Positions 43,668-54,275 of a stretch of 64,000 nucleotides of DNA are shown one piece after another. Under the pieces are notes generated by a model, which saw nothing but the letters and a program-made list of their open reading frames with translations, was not told the origin of the DNA and searched no databases. The first letter of the stretch is position 1; every line of letters begins with the position of its first letter. This stretch comes from Erigeron canadensis (lineage: Eukaryota; Streptophyta; Magnoliopsida; Asterales; Asteraceae), in contig NC_057766.1 in the NCBI RefSeq assembly GCF_010389155.1, forward strand, positions 33,675,516 through 33,739,515. The letters are read 5' to 3'. A program made the translations under genes and the position numbers.

Positions 43668-44580
43668 TGTTGGAATTTCGGATGCCCAAGACACATATTA
43701 AATTGACGTAGCTAGTATGTGATGATCCAAGTCAGGTCATACCCAATAACAAGTTAGACAAACACTTATGATATGTATTTATATGATATGATCTTTAAAT
43801 AAATATCAATACTTGAAGCATTTAGAAAATGGGTTTCTAAATAAATGCACTTGAGAAATATAAGTAAATTATATGGATAATTTATTTTGAGAAATATGTG
43901 GATGTGTTTATTTGGCAAAATAAACACTTATGTGTGTTATGTATAATACATAATATGTTACATAAGGTATATAACATGTTATAATACATTTATATATATT
44001 GTATAAAAGGAAAATGCAAGTGGATTTTGAGTTGGTGAGACCCATGTGGTCTCACCTTGAGGCCGACCACCCCCACCCAAAATGCACATGCATCTGCTTG
44101 TTTTATATAACCCACTAGCTACATTGGAAACACACATATAATACATGCACTTGCTATAGTGTTCTCTCAACTCTCAAGTGCAAAAACTCTCTCTTTTTCT
44201 CTCTTGATTTTCGGCACAAACAAGGAAAAAGGGAAGGGTTTTTTCAAGTCTAAATCCTAGCATATTTGGGTGTTTGTTGGAGGCTTGGGGTATGCAAGCT
44301 TGAGGTACTTCTATCTTGAAGACTTGGCTTATTTAAGAACATCATCTTCTTCATATCAACCTTCTCATAAGCTTGGAAGAAGGTAGTCTTCTAAACACCC
44401 TATGGTTATTATTTTGATTGTATGACATTCATATACATGGATCCTTATTGTTTGGGGTTTTCTTTTATAAGTTAAAATTTGGTTTTAACTATATATAACA
44501 TAATGAAAGGTTCATTTTTCCGCTGCGTTTTTCATGTTATAAGGATAATATGACTTTGATAAAACCCAAAAGACCCAACA
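43668..44580 (+). repeat. 5' LTR of the Copia element
   Basis: 913 bp, TGTTGG...CCAACA. It has TATATATTGTATAAAAGG (43991-44008) as promoter candidate and TTTTTCCGCTGCG near the R/U5 region (44515-44527). It differs from the 3' LTR at nine positions, all transitions, by eye alignment. Confidence 0.9.
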
Positions 44581-44581
44581 A

Positions 44582-44597
44582 TGGCATCTAGAGCCGG
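44582..44597 (+). promoter_or_regulatory. Primer binding site of the Copia element
   Basis: TGGCATCTAGAGCCGG starts two bases after the LTR end. It resembles the initiator-tRNA-Met complement TGGTATCAGAGCC with small changes. Confidence 0.65.
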
Positions 44598-45827
44598 TTA
44601 TATGGATGTATGCATCAAAAGTTGATTTTTTGTTTGTATATTATAGTGTCACAACTTAGCCAAAAGACCTTGTGATTGTTTATGATGTGTGGATGTGTTT
44701 GTATTTTATTTAATTATTCAATGGTTGTAATAGTTAAATAGGATTTTCTTCATTCATTTGGTTATGTAATTTTATTTATTTCATTTGGAATGTAATAAGT
44801 AGACTAGTTGCATTTTTTCCTTATAAATGTAATCTCCAAGAAGGCTTTAAAGAGTTTAGGGGCTGTTTTGGAGGCCAAAAGGAAGAGTGAAGAAAGATAT
44901 TGAAATCACATCACAAAAGATTACTTGAAGCATTTGGATGCAAGATCAAGTGGGAGTTCATTGACACAAATTTTGTGTCACTTTGTCCCTAAGGTTGAGA
45001 CCTTTTGACACACTTGTTTCGGCTAACAAGTGTGGTCAAATTAGTTGGCTAATGTTGTGCACTTATTATTATGTTTGTCATGTTTGTGTGGTTGTTTGAT
45101 AATATTGTCATGTGGATGTTCAAAACTACAAACTAGATGACATACATAGAAGTTTAAAAATTGGTTTTATAATTGACATTAACTTGGTAAAATAAAATGA
45201 GTTTTATTAAAAGTGAATGGTTACAATTATAAAAATGGATTTTATAAAAGAACTTTGAAATATGGATTTCAAAATTTTCATCATGATATAAAATTTTAAC
45301 TAGAATATAAAAACTCAAACGACCCTTTAAAAACAAGTTAAAACGCCATCCTTTATACAACACTTAATTATTTGGGAACTCTTTGTAGGATAAAGGTCAC
45401 CTAATTACCTTGAGGGAACTTATAAGTTAAGGTAAATTCATTATACTTGTGGGATAAAGGTCACCTAACCATTTGTATAGATAAATTTACATGTGTGTAT
45501 AAGTGAGACAACTTGATTTGGAAGCCATGTGATTAGGGTCACCGAAGCATGGTAACCAAAGGCGTTGATGGGATTAAACATGCCGACTTAACATAAGATG
45601 TTAAAACCGATCCCATACCACTAGAAATTGTAAAATGTTACAATTGTCAAACGTTGACTACCTAGTTAATTTAAATAATGGGATAAAGGTCACCTAACCA
45701 TCATTTAAATGTAACGTTGGATTCTAGATTTTAATTATTAATTGTCCATGAGACATAAAAGGGTATTAACAATTAAAATTTATATTTGATATCGAAAATA
45801 CTAATAAAGACTTTGTTAATCTTGTAG
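44598..45827 (+). other. Copia leader (untranslated)
   Basis: 1.2 kb between primer binding site and gag. A recurrent phrase GGGATAAAGGTCACCTAA appears at about 45452 and 45680, with a similar AGGATAAAGGTCACCTAA near 45388. No ORF of note. Confidence 0.55.
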
Positions 45828-46649
45828 ATGGCCGCTAACAATCCAATCAACCCCAACCCAAACGTCCATAATTTTTCACTAAGATCCATCCTTGAAAAAG
45901 AACGTCTTAACCAAAACAACTTTGTGGATTGGTTTCGTAACTTGAGAATTGTTCTCAAGCACGAAAAGAAATCCTATATACTAGACGATCCTATTCCCGA
46001 TGAGCCCGAAGAAACAAATGTTGATCCCTACAATGATTGGGTTAAATATGTCGATGACTCCGTGCAAGTTAGTTGCATAATGTTGGCGAGTATGACTCCC
46101 GAACTCCAAAAGGAGTTCGAGCACCATGGGGCATACGACATGATTACCCAGCTCAAGGAAATGTTCCAACAAAAGGCAAGGGTTGAACGCTTCGAAACGG
46201 TTCGAGCGCTTCATGCATGTCACATGGATGATTCTCAACCCGTCTCAACTTATGTTCTTAAAATGAAAAGCTACATTGATCGCCTCGAAAGGCTAAATTG
46301 TCCCGTTTTAACCGAGTTGGCTACAGATTTGATCCTCAACTCCTTATCTAAGAGATTTGAGACCTTCGTGTTAAATTATAACATGAACGGATGGGACAAA
46401 ACCGTTTCCGAGCTCCATGGGATGCTCAAAACGGCCGAGGCTAGCATGGGAGGAAAGGTTCAACCCGTTCACATGATCAATGAAGGCGGAAAGAAAAGGG
46501 CCAACCCCAGACCAAAGGCAAATGTTGCTAAAGGAAAGGGAAACAACAAAAGGAACAACAGAGGAACAGGAAAGGCAAAATGGATACTCCAAAAACGAAG
46601 AAGCAAAAGGTTGCTGTCAATGACCCATGCTTTGAGTGTGGGAGGTAGG
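45828..46649 (+). pseudogene. Copia gag
   Basis: Starts at ATG 45828 (MAANNPINPNPNVHNFSLRS), with a UBN2-type capsid region (LNQNNFVDWFRNLRIVLKHE, then EHHGAYDMITQLKEMFQQKA and MKSYIDRLERLNCPVL), a basic Lys/Asn/Arg-rich linker and the zinc knuckle. At the knuckle (CFECGR then GHWKRNC) one base is missing near 46646, so the two halves lie in different frames. Gag normally forms the virus-like particle in the cytoplasm. This copy would end in a truncated, knuckle-less product. Confidence 0.85.
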
Positions 46650-46650
46650 A

Positions 46651-47148
46651 CATTGGAAACGTAATTGTCCAACCTATCTCAAAGAGTTGAAAGCTAAGAG
46701 GGATGCAGGGCAAACCTCAGGTACAATATTTATGATATATATTGAGCTTAATACTGTTTTTTCTTACATATGGGTATTAGATACCGGATGTGAAACTCAT
46801 ATTTGTAATATGTTACAGGGGTTCATAAGAAAAAAGAACATCAAGAAGGGGGACATTAGTCTCTTTATGGGCAATGGTGCGAAAGTACAAGTTGAAGCCC
46901 AAGGAGACTATCCTTTGAAACTTCCAAATGGTTTGGAAATTGTATTGAACAATGTTTTGTATGCACCCAGTTTAACTAGGAGCATTATTTCAGTTTCCCG
47001 TTTAAGACATGTTGGATATGATTTTAAATTTGTTAACAATGATATCCATATTTCTATGAATGATGTATTTTATTTTAAAGCCATGCCTATAAATGGTATT
47101 TATGAATTGGTTCATGAAAACGCAACATATGATAACTCAATGTACTAA
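46651..47148 (+). pseudogene. Copia protease
   Basis: The frame from 46636 resumes after the knuckle frameshift and contains the aspartic protease site LDTGCETHICN (Asp at about 46780) and LYAPSLTRSIISVSRLRHVG. It ends at an in-frame TAA (47146-47148). The same frame continues into integrase, so this stop is an internal lesion and not the natural end. Confidence 0.8.
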
Positions 47149-47646
47149 GCTACCACCAAGAAACTTAAATTAGATTTAAGTGAAACCTATATTTGGCATT
47201 GTCGTCTTGGCCATATAAATAAGAATCGCATACTAACACTTCAAAAGAATGGTCTTTTGAAAACAAAATCAAATGATTCATTTGATGTATGTGAATCTTG
47301 TTTACAAGGCAAGATGACTAAGGCTCCTTTCAATGGCACTAATGAAAGGGCAAAAAATTTATTAGGTATCATACATTCGGATGTATGTGGTCCTTTTAAG
47401 CCAATGACTAGGAATGGTGAAAGATACTTCATCACATTCACCGATGACTATAGTCGTTACGGTTATGTGTACTTATTAAAACACAAGAGTGAAGCTTTTG
47501 AAGTGTTCAAAATTTTCAAGAATGAAGTAGAAAACCAACTCAGCAAGACAATAAAAATTCTTCGTTCTGATAGAGGAGGTGAATACCTAAGTGATGCTTT
47601 TCAAGATCATCTCACAGCTAACTCCACCTGGAACACCACAACATAA
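47149..47646 (+). pseudogene. Copia integrase, N-terminal and first part of core
   Basis: In the protease frame, beyond the TAA: WHCRLGH...CESCLQGK is the HHCC zinc site, IHSDVCGPF carries the first catalytic Asp, and ILRSDRGGEYLSDAF the second. After FQDH the frame is lost: a short deletion (about 20 bp, estimated from the family pattern) near 47606-47615 removes residues before SQLTPPGTPQHNG and shifts the frame. Confidence 0.8.
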
Positions 47647-49822
47647 TGGTGTGTCTGAAAGGAGGAATCGAACCCTATTAGATATGGTTCGTTCTATGAT
47701 GAGCAAAAGCTCACTACCTCTGTCATTTTGGGGTTATGCCATAATCTCTGCTGCCCGAATTTTAAATATGGCTCCAACCAAGAAAGTGGAGAGAACACCT
47801 TTTGAAATATGGCATGGAAGAGTTCCATCTTTGTCATATTTAAAAGTATGGGGTTGCGAGGCTTATGTAAGACATGATACCTCAAGCAAATTAGAACCCC
47901 GATCCACTAAATGTATATTTGTAGGACATCCTAAAGATGATTTGGGATATTATTTCTACGATCCTAATGAGCAAAATGTATTTGTTGCTCGAAAGGCTGA
48001 GTTCTTGGAGACTAAATTCCTTATGGAAGGAACTAGTTCTAGAACAGTGGAACTTGAAGAAGATCAAGAACCACTGACAGATACACACTTGGGTGACACT
48101 AGCTTTCAACAAAAGTATGTTGAAGATGATCAAGGAGTTGATCAAGACACACAAAACGTTCGCAGATCTGGTAGAGCTTCTTATCCACCTGAAAGATATG
48201 GATTTCTTATGGATGAATGCTATATGATGGTTTCTGATGAACCTACCACCTACCATGATGCAATGTCCAAATCGGATTCGGACAAATGGTTAGAAGCCAT
48301 GAACGCTGAGATGCAATCCATGTATGATAACCAAGTTTGGGAATTGGTTAATGAACCACCAAATTCCAAAGTAGTTGGAAGTAAATGGGTGTTCAAATTG
48401 AAACACGATATGCATGGAAACTTGCTTACTTATAAAGCTAGACTTGTAGCAAAAGGTTTCACTCAAACTCGAGGGGTCGACTATGATGAAACTTTTTCGC
48501 CCGTGGCAATGCTAAAGTCTATTAGGATATTATTTGCCATAGCCGCTCATTATGACTATGAGATATGGCAAATGGATGTTAAAACCGCGTTTCTAAATGG
48601 ATATCTTGAGGAAGATGTCTATATGGATCAGCCTGAAGGTTTTGTCGATCCTAAACATCCTAATAAAGTATGCAAATTAAAGAAATCAATCTATGGATTG
48701 AAACAAGCATCAAGAAGCTGGAATCGTCGTTTTGATGAAGAAGTCAAGAAATTTGGCTTCATCAAAAACGCTGATGAAGCTTGTGTGTATAAGAAGGCTA
48801 GTGGGAGCATCATTACTTTTCTAGTATTATATGTCGATGACATTCTTCTATTTGGAAATGATATTCCAACCTTGGAAGGTGTAAAAGCCTGGCTTGGAAG
48901 TTGCTTTTCCATTAAGGATCTTGGTGAAGCCGCCTATATTTTGGGGATAAGGATCTATAGGGATAGATCAAGGCACTTAATAGGTTTGAATCAAAGTGCA
49001 TACATAGATAAAATCTTGAAAAGGTTCAAGATGGAAAACTCTAAGAAAGGCTTAGTACCTATTCAAAGAGGAACTATATTGAGCACTTCTCAATCCCCTA
49101 GCTCAAAAGTTGAGCAAGAGAAAATGAGTGGAATCCCATATGCATCTGCTATAGGATCCATCATGTATGCTATGATATGCACGAGACCGGACGTGTCATG
49201 CGCTTTGAGCATGACAAGTAGATACCAGCAAAATCCAGGAGATAGTCATTGGATGGCTGTCAAGAATATATTGAAATATCTTAGAAATACTAAAGATATG
49301 TTCTTAATATATGGATCTGGTGAGGAGGAGCTCGTTGTAAAGGGTTACACGGATGCGAGTTTCCAAACTGATCGAGATGATTCTCGATCACAATCGGGGT
49401 ACATCTTCATTCTAAATGGAGGAGTTGTTTCTTGGAAAAGCTCGAAGCAAGATGTCGTTGCATTGTCCACTACAGAGTCGGAATACATCGCCGCTTCTTT
49501 GGCAGCACAAGAGGCTGCATGGTTGAAGAAATTCATTGCCGATCTAGGGGTTGTTCCTTCCATTCAAGAACCCCTAGAAATTCTTTGTGATAACGAGGGC
49601 GCAATTGCTCAAATCAAAGAACCTCGTGCGCATCAAAAGACTAGACACATTGAGCGGAGATTCAACTACATAAGGGATGAAGTTGAAAAAGGAAAGATAT
49701 GTATTCGCAAAGTTCACACCGATCAAAATATTGCGGACCCACTCACGAAGCTCCTTGAAAGGCCTAAGCATGAAAGTCATACTTGTGCCATGGGACTTCG
49801 ATATTCTAGTGATTGGATTTGA
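47633..49822 (+). pseudogene. Copia integrase C-terminal part, reverse transcriptase and RNase H
   Basis: A 2.2-kb open frame (the ORF track starts at 47591). It holds integrase Glu in NGVSERRNRTLLDMV, then RT blocks: KARLVAKGFTQTRGVDYDET, WQMDVKTAFLNGYLEEDVYM, YGLKQASRSW and the catalytic LYVDDILLFGND (Asp pair near 48835-48840). RNase H includes KGYTDASFQTDRDDSRSQSG, WKSSKQDVVALSTTESEYIA and CDNEGAIAQIKEPRAHQKTR. It ends at a TGA, 49820-49822. All active-site motifs are intact here, so this part could be used in trans only if translated. Confidence 0.9.
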
Positions 49823-50603
49823 TCTATTTTATGTATTTGGATATCGGAACATTTGTATTTGTTAACACTTTTTATGAATATTGGTTTTATGCATTTAAAT
49901 TGTGTTATGTTCCATTTTTTTGCATGTTTAAATCCATGAATAAATTAGTTATTCTAAATGTCCGTAGTCGATCATATTTGTGGGAACAAATATGAATATA
50001 AGACTGTTATGAACTTGGATTGGTAGATGTTCAAAAGGTTTTGAATATAGAGCAATGTGTTGCTGCCAAGGTTCATAGATATTTGTGGGATACAAATATT
50101 GGACTGACCTGCACTCAAGCATTACTACATGGAATCTTTGTGATTGATCATAAGTAATCTTGATTTAAAAGGCGAATATCATTGTATCCTCAGACCTGAG
50201 ATACATATTGGGTCTTGATATTCACTGAATATTACACTTTGACTTGGTTCTTCGCTGTTCTGAAACATGGCAGTACATAAGGCTAAGCTCAGGTATGATA
50301 TAAGGTGATCGATTGTGAAAGACATATGTAGTCGAAATGGGATTTGTTCCTCTTATTTGTTGAGAGTTAGATGTCTAAGGCCTGTTACAAAGTTAAATCA
50401 ATAGAGAATGATCACTCTATGTCTCTAGGATTTAACATGACATCTGCGACAAAAGGATAAATGATCGATTCACCTAAATCATTTCAAGTAGGGACTTGAA
50501 GGGGATGATGTTATTGAATGGCACTACGTCACACGTATTAGGGGTAGCAAACCGTTGTTAGGCGGTATTTGCTACTTGCGTCAATATTCTATGAATCTTG
50601 TGC
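49823..50603 (+). other. Copia 3' untranslated region
   Basis: Non-coding tail of about 0.8 kb. The TTTGTTGAGAG / TGTTAGGCGGTATTTGCTAC style seen here recurs in this Copia group. No ORF of note. Confidence 0.5.
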
Positions 50604-50613
50604 AAGTGGGAGA
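50604..50613 (+). promoter_or_regulatory. Polypurine tract of the Copia element
   Basis: AAGTGGGAGA, immediately before TTGTTGG where the 3' LTR begins; it primes plus-strand DNA synthesis in the family. Confidence 0.8.
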
Positions 50614-50614
50614 T

Positions 50615-51527
50615 TGTTGGAATTTCGGATGCCCAAGACATATATTAAATTGACGTGGCTAGTATGTGATGATCCAAGTCAGGTCATACCCAATAACAAG
50701 TTAGACAAACACTTATGATATGTATTTATATGATATGATCTTTAAATAAATATCAATACTTGAAGCATTTAGAAAATGGGTTTCTAAATAAATGCACTTG
50801 AGAAATATAAGTAAATTATATGGATAATTTATTTTGAGAAATATGTGGATGTGTTTATTTGGCAAAATAAACACTTATGTGTGTTATGTGTAATACATAA
50901 TATGTTACATAAGGTATATAACATGTTATAATACATTTATATATATTGTATAAAAGGAAAATGCAAGTGGATTTTGAGTTGGTGAGACCCATGTGGTCTC
51001 ACCTTGAGGCCGGCCACCCCCACCCAAAATGCACATGCATTTGCTTGTTTTATATAACCCACTAGCTACATTGGAAACACACATATAATACATGCACTTG
51101 CTATAGTGTTCTCTCAACTCTCAAGTGCAAAAACTCTCTCTTTTTCTCTCTTGATTTTCGGCACAAACAAGGAAAAAGGGAAGGGTTTTTTCAAGTCTAA
51201 ATTCTAGCATATTTGGGTGTTTGTTGGAGGCTTGGGGTATGCAAGCTTGAGGTACTTCTATCTTGAAGACTTGGCTTATTTAAGAACATCATCTTCTTCA
51301 TATCAACCTTCTTATAAGCTTGGAAGAAGGTAGTCTTCTAAACACCCTATGGTTGTTATTTTGATTGTATAACATTCATATACATGGATCCTTATTGTTT
51401 GGGGTTTTCTTTTATAAGTTAAAATTTGGTTTTAACTATATATAACATAATGAAAGGTTCATTTTTCCGCTGCGTTTTTCATGTTATAAGGATAATATGA
51501 CTTTGATAAAACCCAAAAGACCCAACA
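50615..51527 (+). repeat. 3' LTR of the Copia element
   Basis: 913 bp, the same length as the 5' LTR. It ends at CCCAACA (51527), before the ACATG duplication. Confidence 0.9.
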
Positions 51528-51694
51528 ACATGATCATAGTTGACGGTCCGTCATACTCCTTTAGCCGTAGGTATGGTAATTGTGAAAATTTGCAAACCGT
51601 GGGTATGTCTCGGGTAATGTTTTGCAATTAGGTATGAATTGTGTAATCTGGTGTATTCGTCAGGTACCATCCTTGTAATTTACCCAAATTTTAG

Positions 51695-52452
51695 TTATGT
51701 AATTGATTTCTATTGAATTTATCTAAGAAAATAAATAATGTGAGAGTTTTGAAGTTTAAATTGAGTATATATGATATTATCATATTTAGTTGGATAAATA
51801 TGTTATTTTGTTGTTTAAGGAGGGAAAATATGATAACCACCTTTATATTTTCATTTCCATTTCTATTTTATTATCTTTATTAGATAATGTTATGTCCAGT
51901 GTTAACACACGAGACTCCTTAAGCATATCTTATACTCAAAATTTAGAACATATAACGATTAGTTGTAAACTAGCTATGAATAAATGAAAAAAATTGAACG
52001 GAAAAATTTGTATACATTTATGTCCGAAGGTCGTTCGATCACTTTTCAAGCAGGATTTTTGTGTTTCGTTTCATTTGGTATTTGAAATAAATATATTATA
52101 AACAAAAAAAATATAATTTCTCATTGAATACTTTCTTTTCTATCTCTTAGTTTCCATATTTGTTAAAATCAAAATATGTGTTAGTTTGACGTTCAATTTA
52201 ACTATATTTTGAGTTCATTTTAAATTTTGGTTTAAACAATTCATATATAGTTTAAAAGTAAAATTGTTTTACTCGATGTCATCAACATATTACTTTTATT
52301 TTGGATTGAAATGAAAATGTGTTGTGTATCATATTTTCAAACGGTATGTTGGGTTTTTAAGTTAGACAATAAAGATAAGAATGTACTTATACATAAAAAT
52401 TAAGGACTTCTATGTAAATAATAATTAAGAATATTAGATGATGAAATGTACT
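51695..52452. other. Unassigned AT-rich sequence
   Basis: No gene or element ends were recognised between the MULE-like element and the formin fragment. Confidence 0.4.
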
Positions 52453-52649
52453 TATAATCGTGACATGTGCACATCCATCTGTTTTTGGAAAACTTGAAAC
52501 GCAATTGTGTGACTCTGCAAAAGCTTTATCAGATCCTCCTATGCCACCAGATGGTAAGGCTGGGACTCCTCTTCCACCACCGCCACCACCTCCAAAAAAG
52601 ACAACTGGACCACCTCCACCCCCTCCTCCTAATACTGGTACTGGACCTC
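52453..52649 (+). pseudogene. Formin gene fragment (FH1 start), separate from the main gene
   Basis: TATAATCGTGACATGTGC starts a region nearly matching formin exon 5. The encoded VTCAHPSVFGKLETQL and DPPMPPDGKAG resemble VTCAHPSVSGKLETQL and DPPIPPDGKVG of the main gene, followed by proline runs. It ends abruptly at 52649 where an LTR sequence starts (TGTCACACCC). It is on the opposite strand to the main gene and has small differences, so it is a separate old copy or captured fragment of a formin, not part of the 1054-residue gene. Confidence 0.85.
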
Positions 52650-52836
52650 TGTCACACCCCCAAAATACGGGTCAACAGGTGGGGCGTGACTTTCATAATA
52701 TCACAACACAAGAGTATATTGAACGACTCAAAACGTAGTCGTTTTGAAAACTTGCATTTTATAAAACATAATTATTCAAAGATCCAAATACATTACATGA
52801 AATCGAAATAGTCTTGATTTGAAAAAGATTAAGAAA
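52650..52836 (-). mobile_element. Truncated 3' LTR (terminal 187 bp) of a minus-strand LTR element
   Basis: The plus strand reads TGTCACACCCCCAAAATACG from 52650 and matches 55296-55482 with only a few differences (for example GTGGGGC/GTGAGAC and ACAAGAG/ACAAAAG). The match stops near 52836, so most of this LTR is missing. It marks the left end of the element inserted in the formin fragment. Confidence 0.75.
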
Positions 52837-53615
52837 CCAATCAATCAATCACCTTGAAAAAGATTAGAGAAAATTTCAATGGATTTGTTAGACACGTTGA
52901 CGTCGTAAATACCATTACCACCTTGTAACCACAAGTAAACCAATCAATCAATCACCACGTACACAATCATCTTTATGCAACTTTGTTTAGATTCTCGCTT
53001 ACATATGTTGGGTCGAAATAAGTTTCAAAGAAATGAGCAACTTTGTTCATTGCATAATGATACAAAAGGTTTTTAAGTTCCCTTTGATAAAATAAAATAA
53101 TAATAATAATAAATAGGAAGATATATATATATATATATTTAGTGTTTTCAAGATTTAAACAATCTTAGTAAGAAACTTAAAGTTGGGTTTCATGTTAACT
53201 AACTAAAAGAGTGGATTTGACTTATAATCTTTTGTATAAGAAATTTTTTTTTTAATTTTTTTTTTATTATTTTCTTTTTTTTTTAATTTTAAAGTCATAA
53301 TAAGTTTAGGCATCTCTTAATAGAGTTTAAAATCTCATGTAATCTTAAATAATAATAAAGAAATTCAAACTTTTAATTACTATTTGAACCAACTAAAAAG
53401 AATATATTTTGATAGTTCGATCAAATGACCAAAAAGGCGAATTTTTAGATAGTGTTTTTTCTTCCCTTTTTTTTTTTGAAAATACTCCAAAATAATATCC
53501 AATATAATTTGCCAAGCTTTTCAAAGTAAAGGTAAGAAAAAGGTCAAATCGCTAGGCACATCCCGCCCGGAATTAGGAAAACAAAAAGTAAAGCAAGATG
53601 CATAAAGATAATGTT
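52837..53615. other. Non-coding interior of the minus-strand element
   Basis: AT-rich with CAATCAATCAATCACC repeated near 52837 and 52931 and AT microsatellites at 53096-53140 and 53245-53285. No ORF was recognised. Confidence 0.45.
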
Positions 53616-54275
53616 TCATGATGGCGGTGGTGTATGACTTATGCCGGTGGAGGCCGCCTTTGACATAGCCTCGAATGTGTGACTCATTTTCTTCTCCCAT
53701 TCTATAAATTTGTTACCCATCACCCGAGTCATATCCTTCCAAAGCGCCACCGACTCCATGGTGTTTGCCAAACCTTCCTCTAGTTGCATGATTCTCCTAT
53801 CCTTGCTCACTAATTCCTCTTTGACCTTCTTGTTATCCGCCTTCAACTCTTCCATCTCATCCCTCACGACCCCGACGGTTTTCATCACCCTCTCCCAGCG
53901 CACCTTTCCAAGATTTGACACATCCGGACTAGGGAGGGCAACGGGACTGGAAGGACCTTCCCCAAGTGGGGTAGGTCGGTGGATGATAGGTTCTGTGGTG
54001 ATGGCAACAGCCCTAGGTGTGATGATGGGGCAAAGTGGTGCAGATCGTGGCACCAAAAAGTCCTCGGGGAGTGGTCGCACCTCAATGGAGGTAGCATCCT
54101 CCATGCCTTCGTCTTCCGACTCTGATTCACTAATCCAACCACCATTGGGGACGCCAATGGTATTAGGGGCCCTAGGTATGACCTGGTTTACGGACCATTC
54201 ATCTTCCGGGGTTGGTGGAAATGACGGATCAGGTGCTGAGCGTAATGTGTCCTCGAAATTTGTGATAGGATGCAT
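53616..54275 (-). CDS. LTR-element ORF: acidic, proline-rich, coiled-coil protein of unknown role
   Basis: A minus-strand frame; from Met at 54275 it gives about 219 residues. The first half is rich in Pro, Ser, Glu and Asp (for example PSFPPTPEDEW and SESESEDEGMED). The second half, about residues 118-205, is a strong heptad-like coiled coil (VMKTVGVVRDEMEELKADNK, then EWEKKMSHTFEAMSKA). The frame extends upstream to 54383, but that part is hydrophobic and unlike coding sequence; a splice acceptor candidate (GTACAG) lies near 54280-54285. I recognise no family. It lies between the PBS and 3' LTR of the element, so it is element-encoded and not a host gene. Confidence 0.55.
   Translation of the reverse strand: MHPITNFEDTLRSAPDPSFPPTPEDEWSVNQVIPRAPNTIGVPNGGWISESESEDEGMEDATSIEVRPLPEDFLVPRSAPLCPIITPRAVAITTEPIIHRPTPLGEGPSSPVALPSPDVSNLGKVRWERVMKTVGVVRDEMEELKADNKKVKEELVSKDRRIMQLEEGLANTMESVALWKDMTRVMGNKFIEWEKKMSHTFEAMSKAASTGISHTPPPS

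Larger units (their letters stand above)
43668..51527 (+). mobile_element. Complete Copia retrotransposon (Tork/TAR/Angela type), 7.9 kb, TSD ACATG
   Basis: 5' LTR 43668-44580 and 3' LTR 50615-51527 are both 913 bp. The flanking ACATG duplication (43663-43667 and 51528-51532) is perfect. Order: LTR, primer binding site, gag, protease, integrase, RT, RNase H, polypurine tract, LTR. The polyprotein is broken by a frameshift in the zinc knuckle, a stop after protease and a deletion in integrase, so this copy cannot move by itself. The lineage is assigned from the RT style (TFSPVAMLKSIRIL, YILGIRIYRDRS); a finer call needs an alignment. Confidence 0.92.
41411..51685. mobile_element. MULE-like element with about 150-bp TIRs, about 1.46 kb without two nested insertions
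   Basis: The left terminus GGGTAAACTACAAG (41411-41424) continues after a nested LTR with GATGGTACC (42376). The right terminus read on the minus strand is GGGTAAATTACAAGGATGG and extends TACC. The inverted match runs about 130-150 bp on each side (right arm about 51540-51685), including GAATACACCAGATTACACAA. Flanks AAATTTTAA (41402-41410) and AAATTTTAG (51686-51694) are a 9-bp duplication with one mismatch, as in MULEs. The interior (42376-43667) has no transposase, so it is non-autonomous. A solo LTR and a complete Copia element are nested inside. Confidence 0.8.

Noticed and set aside
43979..44170. 63-codon minus ORF, repeated at 50926-51117
   Set aside because: Identical copies lie in the two Copia LTRs; it is repeat sequence, not a gene.
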